From NCBI GenBank assembly GCA_026399195.1, contig JAPLRK010000072.1, positions 32,320-96,319 of the forward strand: 64,000 nucleotides of DNA, in the 5' to 3' direction. The DNA comes from Legionellales bacterium. Lineage in GTDB: Bacteria; Pseudomonadota; Gammaproteobacteria; Legionellales; Legionellaceae. Each line of letters begins with the position of its first letter. The first letter of the stretch is position 1. Below are positions 9,991 through 19,722 of the stretch, piece by piece. The position numbers and the translations under genes are program-made. The notes under the pieces are model-generated. The model saw nothing but the letters and a program-made list of their open reading frames with translations. It ran no database searches and had not been told where the DNA came from.

Positions 9991-10328
9991 ATGGTTTATC
10001 AATTTCTTGTGTCTGAAATGATTTCTGCTCATGATGTGGTCCATAAACATCAAATCACTTCGCGATATTTATACCGGGCACCGGAAGAATTGCGTCTTTA
10101 CAGAAAACGCTGTGCTTCATCGCGCATCTACATGATTTAGCAAAACTTGAGAGTGAACATCAAGCGGTTTTGCAGAGCAAAACCTTAGCTCGTTATTATT
10201 TTGGTCATGGTTGGCAAGCTGGTAGGTTGCAAGCGTTCTATGGACTGGATAGAAGCTTCGTCTCACCTCTTGCTAAAGTGATCCACAGAAGCATGCGTTC
10301 CTTGTGGTCTAATCGGAGACTCCGTTGA
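9991..10328 (+). pseudogene. Possible gene remnant, frameshifted
   Basis: Two overlapping open segments in different frames. The first starts at the ATG (MVYQFLVSEMISAHDVVHK...) and stops near 10140. The second is readable as HLHDLAKLESEHQAVL through ARYYFGHGWQAGRLQAFYG to a stop at 10326-10328. Together they read like a decayed helical protein, but I cannot name the family. The far end overlaps the 3' end of the minus-strand gene that follows. It could also be chance open frame. Confidence 0.25.
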
Positions 10329-10925
10329 ACTGTCGTAAAAAAATGTCGCGTAATATCCCTGCTTTGATTGGGATTGAACAATCAAAGCAGGGATCACCGC
10401 TAGCGCCGAAAGAACACCCAAAATGCCCTTTAATATGGGGTGAATTTCATTCCATACACTGATATTGTATGGAATGCGATGGTGATTGAACTCTTTTGCC
10501 GCAATTTCTACAGCCCTTTTGACGCTTGCTTTGAATTCAATGAGTCCGACAGGTGTTGGATCGCAAAAAAAAGTGTCGCCACTTGTCCTCAAGCGAGACT
10601 CCAACACCTTGTTTGCACAATATATCTCCGCATAGGCCGGATTTTGTTGTGATTTTTCTCTTAATCGGGCAGTTTCTATATCCAATGATTGAAGAAGCCC
10701 ACGAAATTGTTCTTGAAGTTGACGCAGACTAGCATCCTGCTTTTCTGGAATGTGTGCTTTTTGCATCACTTCAGTAGCTTTCAGGGGAGGAAGTGCTACG
10801 ACTGGTTCTTTACTCACAAGACCCTCCCCCAAAACAAAAACCATCTCCTCATTTGTGATGTCTTCCTCGCGAACTAAATCGCCATCTAAAACGCCGGCAT
10901 GGTCAATCATCCCATCATTAGTCAT
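10263..10925 (-). CDS. Hypothetical protein with C-terminal hydrophobic segment
   Basis: 220 residues, function unknown. An acidic N-terminus is followed by a predicted coiled coil (LRQLQEQFRGLLQSLD) and a middle domain. A hydrophobic stretch near residues 165-185 (ILKGILGVLSALAVIPALIV) is followed by SKQGYYATFF and a polar tail. A soluble body plus one late hydrophobic hairpin resembles small orphan proteins common in Legionellales, some of which are membrane-targeted effectors. That link is inference. The ATG at 10925 is preferred because GAGGAA lies 6 nt before it; the ATG at 10931 would be too close. Confidence 0.6.
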   Translation of the reverse strand: MTNDGMIDHAGVLDGDLVREEDITNEEMVFVLGEGLVSKEPVVALPPLKATEVMQKAHIPEKQDASLRQLQEQFRGLLQSLDIETARLREKSQQNPAYAEIYCANKVLESRLRTSGDTFFCDPTPVGLIEFKASVKRAVEIAAKEFNHHRIPYNISVWNEIHPILKGILGVLSALAVIPALIVQSQSKQGYYATFFYDSSTESPIRPQGTHASVDHFSKR

Positions 10926-10949
10926 TGTCATTTCCTCAAAAAAACAATA

Positions 10950-11603
10950 TCAGCCCTGCATTTTACGTATCATACCCACAATATGTTCGCTCTTAGCCAC
11001 AGCCATTTGTGCTTTATGAGCTTGAAGGCGAGTAGCATAAGGACCCATACACACTCGATACCATTTGATTCTTTGCGGGTTATCGACGGCAACCGAGATC
11101 ACAAATCCTTTGAGTGCTAATGACGCTTTCATTTTTTCAGCCTCTTGTCGCGTCTTAAAAGCAGCTATTTGCACAAGAAAAGCCTCTTTGCTTGCTGGTG
11201 GCGGCATGGGGACTTGCTTGGCGGTGACCACAAGAGCGAGAGGTGTGGGGGCTGTGGGGTTTTTCACACCTTGAGGATTCATTTGTGTCGAAGTTTGGGT
11301 CACTGCGGTCACTGGGATGGTTCGAGGAGGTTGTTCTACAGGCTCTGTACGCGCACTGGCTAATAAAGTATAGAACTCTAATTTAGGCTTGGGCAATTGG
11401 GCTTGGACAGGGGCTGGTTTTGGAGGTATTTTCCCGTGCTGTTGTAAAAGAATTTGTGAATTGACCCAATGAGTTAAACTTGTAAAATCAAAAACAGAGG
11501 CGCTTAAATACCCCAAAAGAAAAAAGATCAACGCCATCAACAATTGTTTTGAAGCACCACCTTGGTGGTGAGATTTTCTTCTTTTTCCGAAATCTTTAGC
11601 CAT
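10950..11603 (-). CDS. SPOR-domain membrane protein (FtsN-like/DedD-like)
   Basis: A short basic cytoplasmic N-terminus (KDFGKRRKSHHQG) is followed by one transmembrane helix (about residues 20-38), a Pro/Thr-rich periplasmic linker, and a C-terminal SPOR domain (FLVQIAAFKTRQEAEKM ... WYRVCMGPYATRLQAHKA). SPOR domains bind denuded peptidoglycan glycans at the septum, so a role in cell division or wall maturation is expected. ATG at 11603 is used; a GTG directly before it gives one extra residue. It is divergent from recG, with a perfect-arm palindromic repeat in the shared upstream region. Confidence 0.85.
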   Translation of the reverse strand: MAKDFGKRRKSHHQGGASKQLLMALIFFLLGYLSASVFDFTSLTHWVNSQILLQQHGKIPPKPAPVQAQLPKPKLEFYTLLASARTEPVEQPPRTIPVTAVTQTSTQMNPQGVKNPTAPTPLALVVTAKQVPMPPPASKEAFLVQIAAFKTRQEAEKMKASLALKGFVISVAVDNPQRIKWYRVCMGPYATRLQAHKAQMAVAKSEHIVGMIRKMQG

Positions 11604-11669
11604 CACCTACTTACTCACCAAAATATTGTACAAGACCAACGCATTGTAATAGCAATGCAAGAAATTTGC

Positions 11670-11704
11670 TATACTGTGCGCGGACATAGATTGCGCACAG
11701 TATA
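11670..11704. repeat. Palindromic repeat, TATACTGTGCGC family (complete copy)
   Basis: Perfect 12-bp arms TATACTGTGCGC and GCGCACAGTATA around an 11-nt centre GGACATAGATT. Partial or diverged copies lie at 9951, 32322, 42421, 51240 and 62329. It sits between the divergent SPOR-domain gene and recG, where it could affect either transcript. Confidence 0.85.
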
Positions 11705-11760
11705 TCCAAAGCAACGCAAGCACTGTGTGTTCCACAATATCAAATAAGGATCTCCAAAAC

Positions 11761-13833
11761 ATGCTGACTCAATCTTGTGACACTTTGGCCGGTGTTGGGC
11801 CTAAGATCGGAGCCCTACTTAAAAAATGTGGCATCCAAACGTTAGCAGATCTGTTGTTCCATCTTCCTTATCGTTACCAAGACAGAACTCGAATCACACC
11901 CATCGCTGACTTACGTGCTGATGTTTGGTGTGTGATTGCAGGAAACGTGTGTAAAACAGAAGTCAGTCGTGGCAAACGACCCATCCTCAATTGTTATGTA
12001 GAAGACAAAACCGGTGTCATCCGATTACGATTTTTTCATTTTAACAAATCCATGCTAGACGCTTTCAATCAACACTCGAAGATACGCGCTTTTGGCGAAG
12101 TTCATGACTTTGCCAATCATCTTGAAATGATTCATCCAGACTATCATCTGGTGGATCATGAGGATATGATTTGTGTTGAGGAAACACTCACCCCGATTTA
12201 TCCCTCAACACTTGGTCTGACACAAACTCGCATAAGACAATTGATCAAAAAGGCCCTACAGACACATCCTGATGCGCTCCATGCCCTTGAATGGATGAGC
12301 GAAGATCAACGAGAATCATATTGTTTTTTTCCGATGAAATCCGCTATTGAGCAATTGCATAATCCTCCACCAGATGTCTCCCTGCAAACCTTAGAGGATG
12401 GAACGCATCCCGCATTAAAACGCTTAGTGTTTGATGAATTACTAGCGCAGTGCTTGAGCATGCAATTTGCAAAACTTCAACGATTTGCTTTACATGCCCC
12501 AGCCCTACCTCAATCTAACCCTCTCATGGCTGATTTTCTAAAAGGTCTGCCCTTCGCATTAACAGGCGCACAACGGCGTGTGTTTCAGGATATCCAAGTA
12601 GATTTGAGTCTCAACAAACCCATGTTACGCTTGATTCAAGGGGATGTGGGTTGTGGAAAAACCGTGGTTGCGGCCTGTGCGGCGCTTCAAGCCATCGCTC
12701 ATGGCTACCAAGTGGCTTTCATGGCACCTACCGATCTGCTCAGTGAGCAGCATGCTGAAACGCTGGAACGTTGGTTTTCAACACTCCACATTGATGTTCA
12801 CCGCCTAACTGGAAAAATGAAAAGCAAAGCACGAAAGGAAGTTCTTTTGGCCTTAGCGTCGCACCAATGCCAAATAGTCATCGGCACACACGCCCTGTTT
12901 CAAGACGGTGTTGAGTTCTCACGTCTAGGGCTTGTGATCATCGATGAACAACATCGTTTTGGGGTAGAACAGCGATTGTCTTTGCAGCAAAAAGGACAAT
13001 ATGACAAACATTGTCCTCATCAACTCCTGATGACAGCTACTCCCATTCCCCGCACACTGGCCATGACTCAATTTGCACATCTTGATTTATCCATCATTGA
13101 TGAGCTACCCCCGGGACGTTCACCGGTTGTCACCGCCGTTCTAAGCCAAGACAAACGCCAACCCATCATGTCTCGATTAGAGACAGCCTTGTTAAGTGGA
13201 CGTCAAGCCTATTGGGTTTGCACGCTAATTGATGAATCAGAAAAGCTGCAATGTATTGCCGCAACGACAACCGCCGCACTTTTGCAAGAACAACTACACC
13301 GTGTTCGAGTAGGTCTTGTTCATGGCCGGATGAAGACTGATGAGAAAGAAAGCATCATGGCCGCTTTCAAACGAGGTGATATTGATTTATTGGTTGCAAC
13401 AACTGTGATTGAAGTAGGGGTCGATGTTGCTAATGCAAGCCTCATGATCATTGAAAATGCTGAGCGCCTGGGGTTATCACAATTGCATCAATTACGAGGA
13501 CGCATTGGTAGAGGAAGTGTTCAATCACACTGCCTTCTCCTCTATCAAAGCCCACTGACGCCCCTTGGGGCTGAACGTCTACGTGTGATGCAGAAAACTT
13601 GTGATGGCTTTCTGATAGCAGAGAAAGATCTGCTGTTAAGAGGTTCAGGTGAATTTTTAGGAACGAAACAGGCTGGATATCGCCAATACAAAATCGCAAA
13701 TTTACAACGCGATCATGCCTTACTAGCCCCTGTTGCCGAGATCGCTTGTCAATTAATCCGTGAAAAACCTCTCATCGCCCAAAAAATTGCCCAACGCTGG
13801 CTTGGCGATTTTGAATCCTTTTTGCAAGCCTAA
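11761..13833 (+). CDS. recG: ATP-dependent DNA helicase RecG
   Basis: Superfamily 2 helicase that remodels stalled forks and branched DNA. The wedge domain has LAGVGPKIGALLKKCGI and LPYRYQDRTR at the N-terminus. Walker A is GDVGCGKTVVA (about residue 294) and the DExH box is IIDEQHRFGV (about 394). The C-terminal helicase lobe has HQLRGRIGRG and the RecG-typical ending with LLRGSGEFLGTKQ. At 690 residues it has the family length. ATG at 11761 is chosen because AAGGAT lies 9 nt upstream and it matches the usual N-terminus; a GTG at 11725 would add 12 residues. It is transcribed away from the SPOR gene. Confidence 0.96.
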   Translation: MLTQSCDTLAGVGPKIGALLKKCGIQTLADLLFHLPYRYQDRTRITPIADLRADVWCVIAGNVCKTEVSRGKRPILNCYVEDKTGVIRLRFFHFNKSMLDAFNQHSKIRAFGEVHDFANHLEMIHPDYHLVDHEDMICVEETLTPIYPSTLGLTQTRIRQLIKKALQTHPDALHALEWMSEDQRESYCFFPMKSAIEQLHNPPPDVSLQTLEDGTHPALKRLVFDELLAQCLSMQFAKLQRFALHAPALPQSNPLMADFLKGLPFALTGAQRRVFQDIQVDLSLNKPMLRLIQGDVGCGKTVVAACAALQAIAHGYQVAFMAPTDLLSEQHAETLERWFSTLHIDVHRLTGKMKSKARKEVLLALASHQCQIVIGTHALFQDGVEFSRLGLVIIDEQHRFGVEQRLSLQQKGQYDKHCPHQLLMTATPIPRTLAMTQFAHLDLSIIDELPPGRSPVVTAVLSQDKRQPIMSRLETALLSGRQAYWVCTLIDESEKLQCIAATTTAALLQEQLHRVRVGLVHGRMKTDEKESIMAAFKRGDIDLLVATTVIEVGVDVANASLMIIENAERLGLSQLHQLRGRIGRGSVQSHCLLLYQSPLTPLGAERLRVMQKTCDGFLIAEKDLLLRGSGEFLGTKQAGYRQYKIANLQRDHALLAPVAEIACQLIREKPLIAQKIAQRWLGDFESFLQA

Positions 13834-13918
13834 AAAAAATGTTCTTTAACACTGTTTTTTGGCGTTGTTTTTGGTAGTATACATGAAGTTCTTCTTAATC
13901 ATTTCCCTAGACCCTTCC

Positions 13919-14068
13919 TGTGCATAACTTTAAATCAAAATTATCTTTTAAATCACACGATCTTTTGCATTTTGTAATAACTTGATGAATATTATAGAAT
14001 TATTCGTTTATGGACAAGGAGAGAACAATTTTTTTATCCACAATTTCTGTGGATAATTCTGTGCACAA
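13919..14068. other. AT-rich region with clustered DnaA boxes (origin-like)
   Basis: Three sites fit TTATNCACA: TGTGCATAA at 13919-13927, TTATCCACA at 14034-14042 and TGTGGATAA at 14048-14056. The last two face each other across 5 nt. A near match, TGTGCACAA, is at 14060-14068. Between them lies a very AT-rich stretch that contains GATCTTTTGCATTTT (13959-13973), similar to the AT-rich 13-mers of enterobacterial oriC. The rest of 13834-14160 has no gene I can support. It may be the replication origin or another DnaA-titrating or regulatory site. dnaA is not in the window. Confidence 0.45.
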
Positions 14069-14160
14069 AACATAGAACTCATTGAAAACACAACCGATTG
14101 CCCCATTGCATTAGAACTCACCAATTTGCATCAGGCGCATGACCCGAAAGGATGGTTATC

Positions 14161-15294
14161 ATGACACATCATGATCGTTATTGGCAGGCTAAAAAAATTA
14201 CCTTGATAGGAGCTCTTATCAATGCGCTCTTAGGGGCAATCAAAGTCATGGGTGGGGTTTTCTTTCATTCACATGCACTTATTGCGGATGGGGCGCATTC
14301 CTTTTCTGATTTGCTCACAGACGGCATGGTCCTGTTCGCTTCAAAATATGGCAGTCAAGATGCGGATGAATCTCATCCTTATGGCCATCAGCGCATTGAA
14401 ACAGCTGCCACCCTATTTCTAGCATTGCTGCTCATCCTTGTCGGAGTGGGCATTGCTTGGCATTCCCTCAGCGATGTATTTCATAAAAACAACGAAATAC
14501 CTACTCACCTAGCCATTGCTGTTGCCATACTTTCCATCTTTGCAAATGAGGGATTGTTTCATTATACCCGATACATCGGAAACCTTATCACATCAGATCT
14601 CATCATTGCCAATGCCTGGCACCATCGCTCAGATGCTGGGGCATCCGTCATAGTCCTGGTTGGATTATTGGGCAGTATGGCAGGGTTTACCGCACTTGAT
14701 GCGACAGCAGCCATTGTGGTGGGCCTCTTGATCATCAAAATGGGCATAAGCTATGGTTGGAACAGTGTGAAAGAATTGGTCGACAGTGGGGTTGATGTAC
14801 AAACTTTAGAGGCTATTCAGAAAATCATCACCTCTGTGAATGGGGTAAAAAAAATCCATCAATTACGCAGCCGTATGATGGGTCGGGATATTTTCATTGA
14901 CGTCCATGTTCTCGTCGCCCCCTATCTTTCTGTGTCTGAAGGCCACTACATCGCCCAGCATGTACACTGCGCCCTCATGACGACACTTCATCATGTGAAA
15001 GATGTCACAGTCCACGTTGACCCTGAGGATGATGAAATAGCCTCCCCTTCCTTACACCTGCCCAACCGAATCATCCTCGAACAACGCCTCCTCCATCCCT
15101 GGCAGAAGGATTTCCCATTCATTCAAACGTGGATCATTCATTACTTGGATGGACAACTCATTATCGACGTGTTCTGTGAGAACACCCTTGATCAATGCCT
15201 GGCCCTACCAGAACGAATCCACAGCGATCTACAGACTCATTTTCCTGAAGCTAAAGTGCGCTTGTATACCGGTCACCAAGGACAGCGCTCTTAG
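14161..15294 (+). CDS. Cation diffusion facilitator (CDF) family transporter
   Basis: Divalent-cation/proton antiporter of the inner membrane. The first two helices carry the metal site in HALIADGAHSFSDLLTDG (about residues 38-55; the HxxxD-type signature). A matching H/D pair follows later in ANAWHHRSDAGASVI. Six membrane segments precede a C-terminal cytoplasmic domain (from about residue 210) that has an additional about 80-residue extension with ALPERIHSDLQTHFPEAKV. The extension may be a second ferredoxin-like domain. ATG at 14161 is preferred, with AAAGGA about 8 nt before it, over ATG 14152. Substrate (Zn, Fe or Mn) is not resolvable. It is the only gene between the DnaA-box region and gltX. 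Confidence 0.88.
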   Translation: MTHHDRYWQAKKITLIGALINALLGAIKVMGGVFFHSHALIADGAHSFSDLLTDGMVLFASKYGSQDADESHPYGHQRIETAATLFLALLLILVGVGIAWHSLSDVFHKNNEIPTHLAIAVAILSIFANEGLFHYTRYIGNLITSDLIIANAWHHRSDAGASVIVLVGLLGSMAGFTALDATAAIVVGLLIIKMGISYGWNSVKELVDSGVDVQTLEAIQKIITSVNGVKKIHQLRSRMMGRDIFIDVHVLVAPYLSVSEGHYIAQHVHCALMTTLHHVKDVTVHVDPEDDEIASPSLHLPNRIILEQRLLHPWQKDFPFIQTWIIHYLDGQLIIDVFCENTLDQCLALPERIHSDLQTHFPEAKVRLYTGHQGQRS

Positions 15295-15317
15295 GATCGG
15301 GAGCGAAATAAGGATCG
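15293..15317. repeat. GGATCGGGA-family repeat
   Basis: AGGATCGGGAGCGAA followed by a second GGATCG at the extreme 3' end of the CDF gene. It shares 14 of its first 15 bases with the arm of the large hairpin at 22579. The remaining sequence to 15527 is AT-rich and shows no gene. Confidence 0.6.
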
Positions 15318-15527
15318 CGGCCGGAATGCTCACCATAAAATTTAAAATTCTCTTAAACTGATGTAAATTTTCAGTTTTTAATTTGTAAAAATTGGCAGCT
15401 TCATACCCAATTAGGGCTCAATGTACATGACACACCAGGCTCTCATACGACTATGTTAACAGAACCGCATGTCACATTATTAGCTAATCACATGATACAA
15501 AGTTTTCCATCCGACCGATGATCCAAT

Positions 15528-16940
15528 CTATACGAGATCAGCACGGCGTCGAATCCACGCCAACGCTTGTTCTAAGCGTTCTAAGGTGCGTTTTTTTCCA
15601 ATGAACGTCAATGTCATATCGATGGAAGGCGAATTACTGCTGCCAGTAATGGCCACTCGCAATGGTTGCGCAATTTTCCCCATGTTCATGTTGAACTCTG
15701 CACTCAAATCATTGATGCACTGTTGTAAAACATTGGGTTGCCACTCATTCATTTGGGTCAACCTGTCGTAGAGTACGGTTAATGGCTCCAAAACCACCGA
15801 TCGCAAATGTTTTTTTCTGGCGTCTTCATCAACCTCAATCTCGTCTTGATAAAAATATCGGCTCTTTTCGCACATTTCAACCAACGTCTTACATCGCTCG
15901 GCTTGAACCCTTACCAAGTCTGTCAGCGCCGGCCCTTGAGACACATCAATCCCTTCGCGTTCAAAATGACAAGCCAAAGCTTCTGCCACACGTTCAGGTG
16001 CGTCTGCTTTTTGATAATGCTGGTTTAACCAATGCAGTTTATCGTAATTGAAACTTGATACACCCCGACTGACATGACTTAAATCAAAACGATCGATCAT
16101 CTCGTCCAAACTGAAAATTTCTTGATCGCCACAAGACCAGCCCAAACGAACCAAATAATTCAGTAAAGCATGCGGTAAAAACCCCATCTCTTTGAACTGC
16201 ATCACACTCACTGCGCCATGACGTTTGGACAAACGTTTTCCGTCATCACCCAAAATCATCGGCAAATGAGCAAAAATGGGGACTGGAGCCTTCAATGCTT
16301 TGAAAAGATTGATTTGCCGAGGCGTGTTGTTGATGTGATCATCGCCTCGAATCACATGGGTGATGAGCATGTCCCAATCATCCACCACCACTGCGAAATT
16401 ATAAGTAGGATGACCATCTGAACGCACCAAGACCAAATCATCCAACTCCGCATTTGCCACGGTGATGTTGCCATACACCTCGTCACGAAACGATACGTCA
16501 CCATCCTCTGGGGTTTTGAATCGAATGACATAAGGCTCATCTCCTTCTGGCAACTGTTTTGAACGACAATGACCATCGTAACGAGGTTTTTCTTTCGCTT
16601 CAAGCTGCGCGGCTCGCATCTGCTCCAGCCGATCCTTACTACAGGTACAGCGATAGGCTAATCCTTCCTCTAGAAGCTGTTGGGCCACTGTAGAATATCT
16701 CTCGTATCGGTGGGTTTGATAATAAGGACCTTCGTCATGATTTAAACCCAACCAATGCATACCATCGAGAATCGCCTGCACAGATTCTGGCGTGGAACGT
16801 TCTTGATCAGTGTCTTCAATGCGCAAAATAAATTCACCGAGATGATGTCTTGCAAACAACCAAGAAAAAAGGGCTGTTCGTACCCCCCCAACATGTAAAA
16901 ACCCAGTAGGACTCGGGGCAAAACGCGTTCTCACACCCAT
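15528..16940 (-). CDS. gltX: Glutamate--tRNA ligase
   Basis: Class I aminoacyl-tRNA synthetase that charges tRNA-Glu. The N-terminus [20 protein letters not shown] contains the HIGH-type signature. [10 protein letters not shown] follows, and the KMSKS-type loop is [12 protein letters not shown] (about residue 238). 470 residues is the standard length. The C-terminal anticodon-binding half is intact ([18 protein letters not shown]). The ATG has GGAG upstream. It is divergent from the hybrid histidine kinase and overlaps nothing at its 3' end. Confidence 0.96.
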   Translation of the reverse strand: MGVRTRFAPSPTGFLHVGGVRTALFSWLFARHHLGEFILRIEDTDQERSTPESVQAILDGMHWLGLNHDEGPYYQTHRYERYSTVAQQLLEEGLAYRCTCSKDRLEQMRAAQLEAKEKPRYDGHCRSKQLPEGDEPYVIRFKTPEDGDVSFRDEVYGNITVANAELDDLVLVRSDGHPTYNFAVVVDDWDMLITHVIRGDDHINNTPRQINLFKALKAPVPIFAHLPMILGDDGKRLSKRHGAVSVMQFKEMGFLPHALLNYLVRLGWSCGDQEIFSLDEMIDRFDLSHVSRGVSSFNYDKLHWLNQHYQKADAPERVAEALACHFEREGIDVSQGPALTDLVRVQAERCKTLVEMCEKSRYFYQDEIEVDEDARKKHLRSVVLEPLTVLYDRLTQMNEWQPNVLQQCINDLSAEFNMNMGKIAQPLRVAITGSSNSPSIDMTLTFIGKKRTLERLEQALAWIRRRADLV

Positions 16941-16951
16941 TGAAACTCCAT

Positions 16952-16981
16952 TTGTAAACCATCATTTAATCAAGGTATAAT
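16952..16981 (+). promoter_or_regulatory. Sigma-70-type promoter for the hybrid histidine kinase gene
   Basis: TTGTAA (16952-16957) and TATAAT (16976-16981) are spaced 18 bp and lie 37 nt before the GTG start of the kinase gene. Match by eye only. Confidence 0.55.
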
Positions 16982-17018
16982 AGCTCATTTTGCGCTCTGC
17001 GAAAAGTCATGGGTTCGT

Positions 17019-19712
17019 GTGAAAGTCATTGGGATCAAATATCAACTTAGATTAGCCACACTGCTCCCAGTTCTGGTGGTCGCCCTTTTCTTCGCCTTCT
17101 TCTATAACGCGGAATTCGATAGAGACCAAAAACAACACCTTCAACATCTGGGTGAGGCCTATATCCACCAACTACTCCCTGTCGCTCAATTGGCACTTTT
17201 AAGAGATGATAAACGCACCCTCCAAGGGTTAATCGACGCATCAACCGTCAATTCGGACGTACAAGCCTTAGCCTTTTATGATGCCAAACACCGGCTCTTG
17301 GCCTTTAGAGGTGACAAACACGCGCTCCCACAAATGTTCAGCCCACCCAAAGTCACCAGCGACTCCATCGAAAGCAGACAAATCAATCCGGACACTATCA
17401 ATTTCTTATCCCCCATCACCTTGCCGGAATTTAATGTCTATGCTTCAACATCTCGCTCTTTTCTACAAAATCCTTTGACGTTTCAAGCCAATGATGTTTT
17501 AGGGTGGATGTCACTCGACATTGACACCAAACCGATGCTCATCAAGCACTATCAAATGCTGATCGTCACGTTTCTCATCACACTCCTTGGCCTACTCTTA
17601 AGTTTGGCCATCCACCATTCTTTGTCGAAACGTATTTATTTACCCATTACTCGTTTAAGACGTAGCATGAAACAAGTCTTAAGCAATGAATTTGAAACAA
17701 AAATTCCCATCACTGGCGGCTTGGAACTTGGAATCATTGGAAAAGGCTGTGTTCATTTACAAAAAAAATATTTAGACACCATCCACGATCTCAACCACCA
17801 TATTGAAGTGGCTACAGCAGATCTCCAACATGGACTAGAACTCCTTGAAGAAAAAAACATCGAATTATCTCTCGATAAGAAGAAAACAGAGGAAAAAAGC
17901 CGACAAAAATCAGAGCTCATAGCCAACATGAGTCACGAAATTCGCACCCCGATGAACGGAGTCATTGGGTTTACAAACGTGCTCTTAGACAGCAAGCTGG
18001 ACCCACTCCAATTGGATTATGTCAAAACCATCAAAGCCTCAGCGCAAGACTTATTAGAAATCATCAATGATATTTTAGACTATTCCAAAATAGATGCCGG
18101 CAAGCTACACCTGGATTGCATCCCCCTAGATATGCGTACCTGCATCGATGACGTCCTGGCCCTCATCGCGCCAATGGCGCATAAAAAAGGCATCGACCTC
18201 ATCCCATCTACAGCCGTTGATGTACCCAAAATAATGCTCGGCGATCCGTTACGAATCAAACAAATGTTAAGCAACCTCGTGAGCAACGCAGTGAAATTTA
18301 CCGATCATGGCTATGTGCTCATCAGAACAACGCTAAGCAAAGAATCTGAAAAAGAATATGCCCTATCCATTTCCATCACAGACACAGGCTTTGGCATTTC
18401 CCCTGAAGATCAAACCACCCTATTCACAGCTTTCAATCAAGCCGACACATCCATCACTCGTCGATATGGTGGCTCAGGATTAGGATTGGTGATTTGTAAA
18501 AAATTAGCCGAACAAATGCGTGGGAGAATATCTCTCACCAGCGAACTTTATAAAGGCTCAACCTTCACCATTCACCTCAAGTTGGAAAAATTTGCACCTT
18601 ATGAATCTGAAAAGCAACAAATCCATCGCTTTGCCGAACTCAAAGTCATCTGTTATGACGATAACCCATTGCATTTGGAAACACTTTGTAATGGCTTAGG
18701 ATATTGGGGTATACAATGCGTACGAACCACTAGTTTCAATCAATTAGAAACAGCATTCAACACCTATCCAGACCATCAATTGGCGTTCGTCAGTGTTCAT
18801 CCTGGCTCTGAGGAACAAGTCAGCATATTACTCCACCAACAATCCATGCCCTGCGTTCTGATTTCAAAATGGCCTATTCAAAATTATGAAGTCTTGGGCG
18901 CTCAAGGTTTTTTGTTCAAACCCCCCAACATGCAAAAATTGCATGACACCATCGACTCTCTACTCAACAAAGTAGCTCTTACAACAAAAAATCATCATGA
19001 ACTTGAAAACCTCCGCTCAGAATTGCGTGTCGCTCAACCGCATCTTCTGGTCGCTGAAGATAACCCCGTCAATCGGTTACTCCTCAATTCCATGTTGGGT
19101 GAAAAACCCTATATTGAAACGGTGGATGATGGAAGACAGGCGGTTGCCATTTGTAATCACAAACACTTTAATGCCATTCTTCTTGATCTACAAATGCCCA
19201 TCCTCAATGGTTTAGAAGCAGCAGGCCTCATTCACAGCGAATCAGTCTTAAATAAAAATACGCCCATTATTTTAATCAGTGCCAACAGCTTTGATATCCA
19301 TCAAGAACAACTTCAGAAGGCCGGAATTGAGCTCTGTTTACAAAAAAAAGCCAACCCTACGGCCATCCATTGGTCTCAATGTTTACAAAAAGTATCGGGT
19401 AACCAAGCAATGGCCAAAGAATTTCTCGACCATTTTGTCATTGAATTACATAAAAATCGCGATGAATTTTTCTTCCTTTGGGAAGGTCATGATCAAGAAG
19501 GACTAGAACGCGCCACACATCGCCTACATGGCGCTTGTTGTTTCTGTGGTGTTCCTGCCTTAGAACGGGCTGTTTCGAACTTAGAGCAAATGGCCAAAAA
19601 GGCTAAATCCATCTCTAGCCTGACAGCCGAGTTCAGAACATTGATTCTATGCATCGATGATGTGCTCGAAGAATATGACAGGTCTTATCAAACAGAAAGC
19701 ATCCCATCATAA
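17019..19712 (+). CDS. letS: Hybrid sensor histidine kinase of the LetS/BarA type
   Basis: Unorthodox sensor with a full phosphorelay. TM1 (about residues 10-28) is followed by a periplasmic sensor of about 150 residues and TM2 (about 183-203). A HAMP-like segment follows, then HisKA with NMSHEIRTPMNGVIGF (His about 305). The HATPase has NAVKFTDHG, DTGFGIS and GGSGLGLVI. A degenerate receiver sits near 540-640. A true receiver has VAEDNPVNR and LLDLQMP (Asp near 723), and a C-terminal HPt has HRLHGACCFCG (His near 835). In Legionella and Pseudomonas this protein signals to LetA/GacA and small RNAs to switch between growth and transmission. The start is GTG. pfp follows 10 nt downstream, so the two are probably cotranscribed. 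Confidence 0.9.
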   Translation: MKVIGIKYQLRLATLLPVLVVALFFAFFYNAEFDRDQKQHLQHLGEAYIHQLLPVAQLALLRDDKRTLQGLIDASTVNSDVQALAFYDAKHRLLAFRGDKHALPQMFSPPKVTSDSIESRQINPDTINFLSPITLPEFNVYASTSRSFLQNPLTFQANDVLGWMSLDIDTKPMLIKHYQMLIVTFLITLLGLLLSLAIHHSLSKRIYLPITRLRRSMKQVLSNEFETKIPITGGLELGIIGKGCVHLQKKYLDTIHDLNHHIEVATADLQHGLELLEEKNIELSLDKKKTEEKSRQKSELIANMSHEIRTPMNGVIGFTNVLLDSKLDPLQLDYVKTIKASAQDLLEIINDILDYSKIDAGKLHLDCIPLDMRTCIDDVLALIAPMAHKKGIDLIPSTAVDVPKIMLGDPLRIKQMLSNLVSNAVKFTDHGYVLIRTTLSKESEKEYALSISITDTGFGISPEDQTTLFTAFNQADTSITRRYGGSGLGLVICKKLAEQMRGRISLTSELYKGSTFTIHLKLEKFAPYESEKQQIHRFAELKVICYDDNPLHLETLCNGLGYWGIQCVRTTSFNQLETAFNTYPDHQLAFVSVHPGSEEQVSILLHQQSMPCVLISKWPIQNYEVLGAQGFLFKPPNMQKLHDTIDSLLNKVALTTKNHHELENLRSELRVAQPHLLVAEDNPVNRLLLNSMLGEKPYIETVDDGRQAVAICNHKHFNAILLDLQMPILNGLEAAGLIHSESVLNKNTPIILISANSFDIHQEQLQKAGIELCLQKKANPTAIHWSQCLQKVSGNQAMAKEFLDHFVIELHKNRDEFFFLWEGHDQEGLERATHRLHGACCFCGVPALERAVSNLEQMAKKAKSISSLTAEFRTLILCIDDVLEEYDRSYQTESIPS

Positions 19713-19722
19713 GGAGATAAAT

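Noticed and set aside
14080-14160. Short coding-like stretch (IALELTNLHQAH) before the CDF gene
   Set aside because: No start or ribosome binding site and too short; resemblance to ABC-protein N-termini is probably chance.
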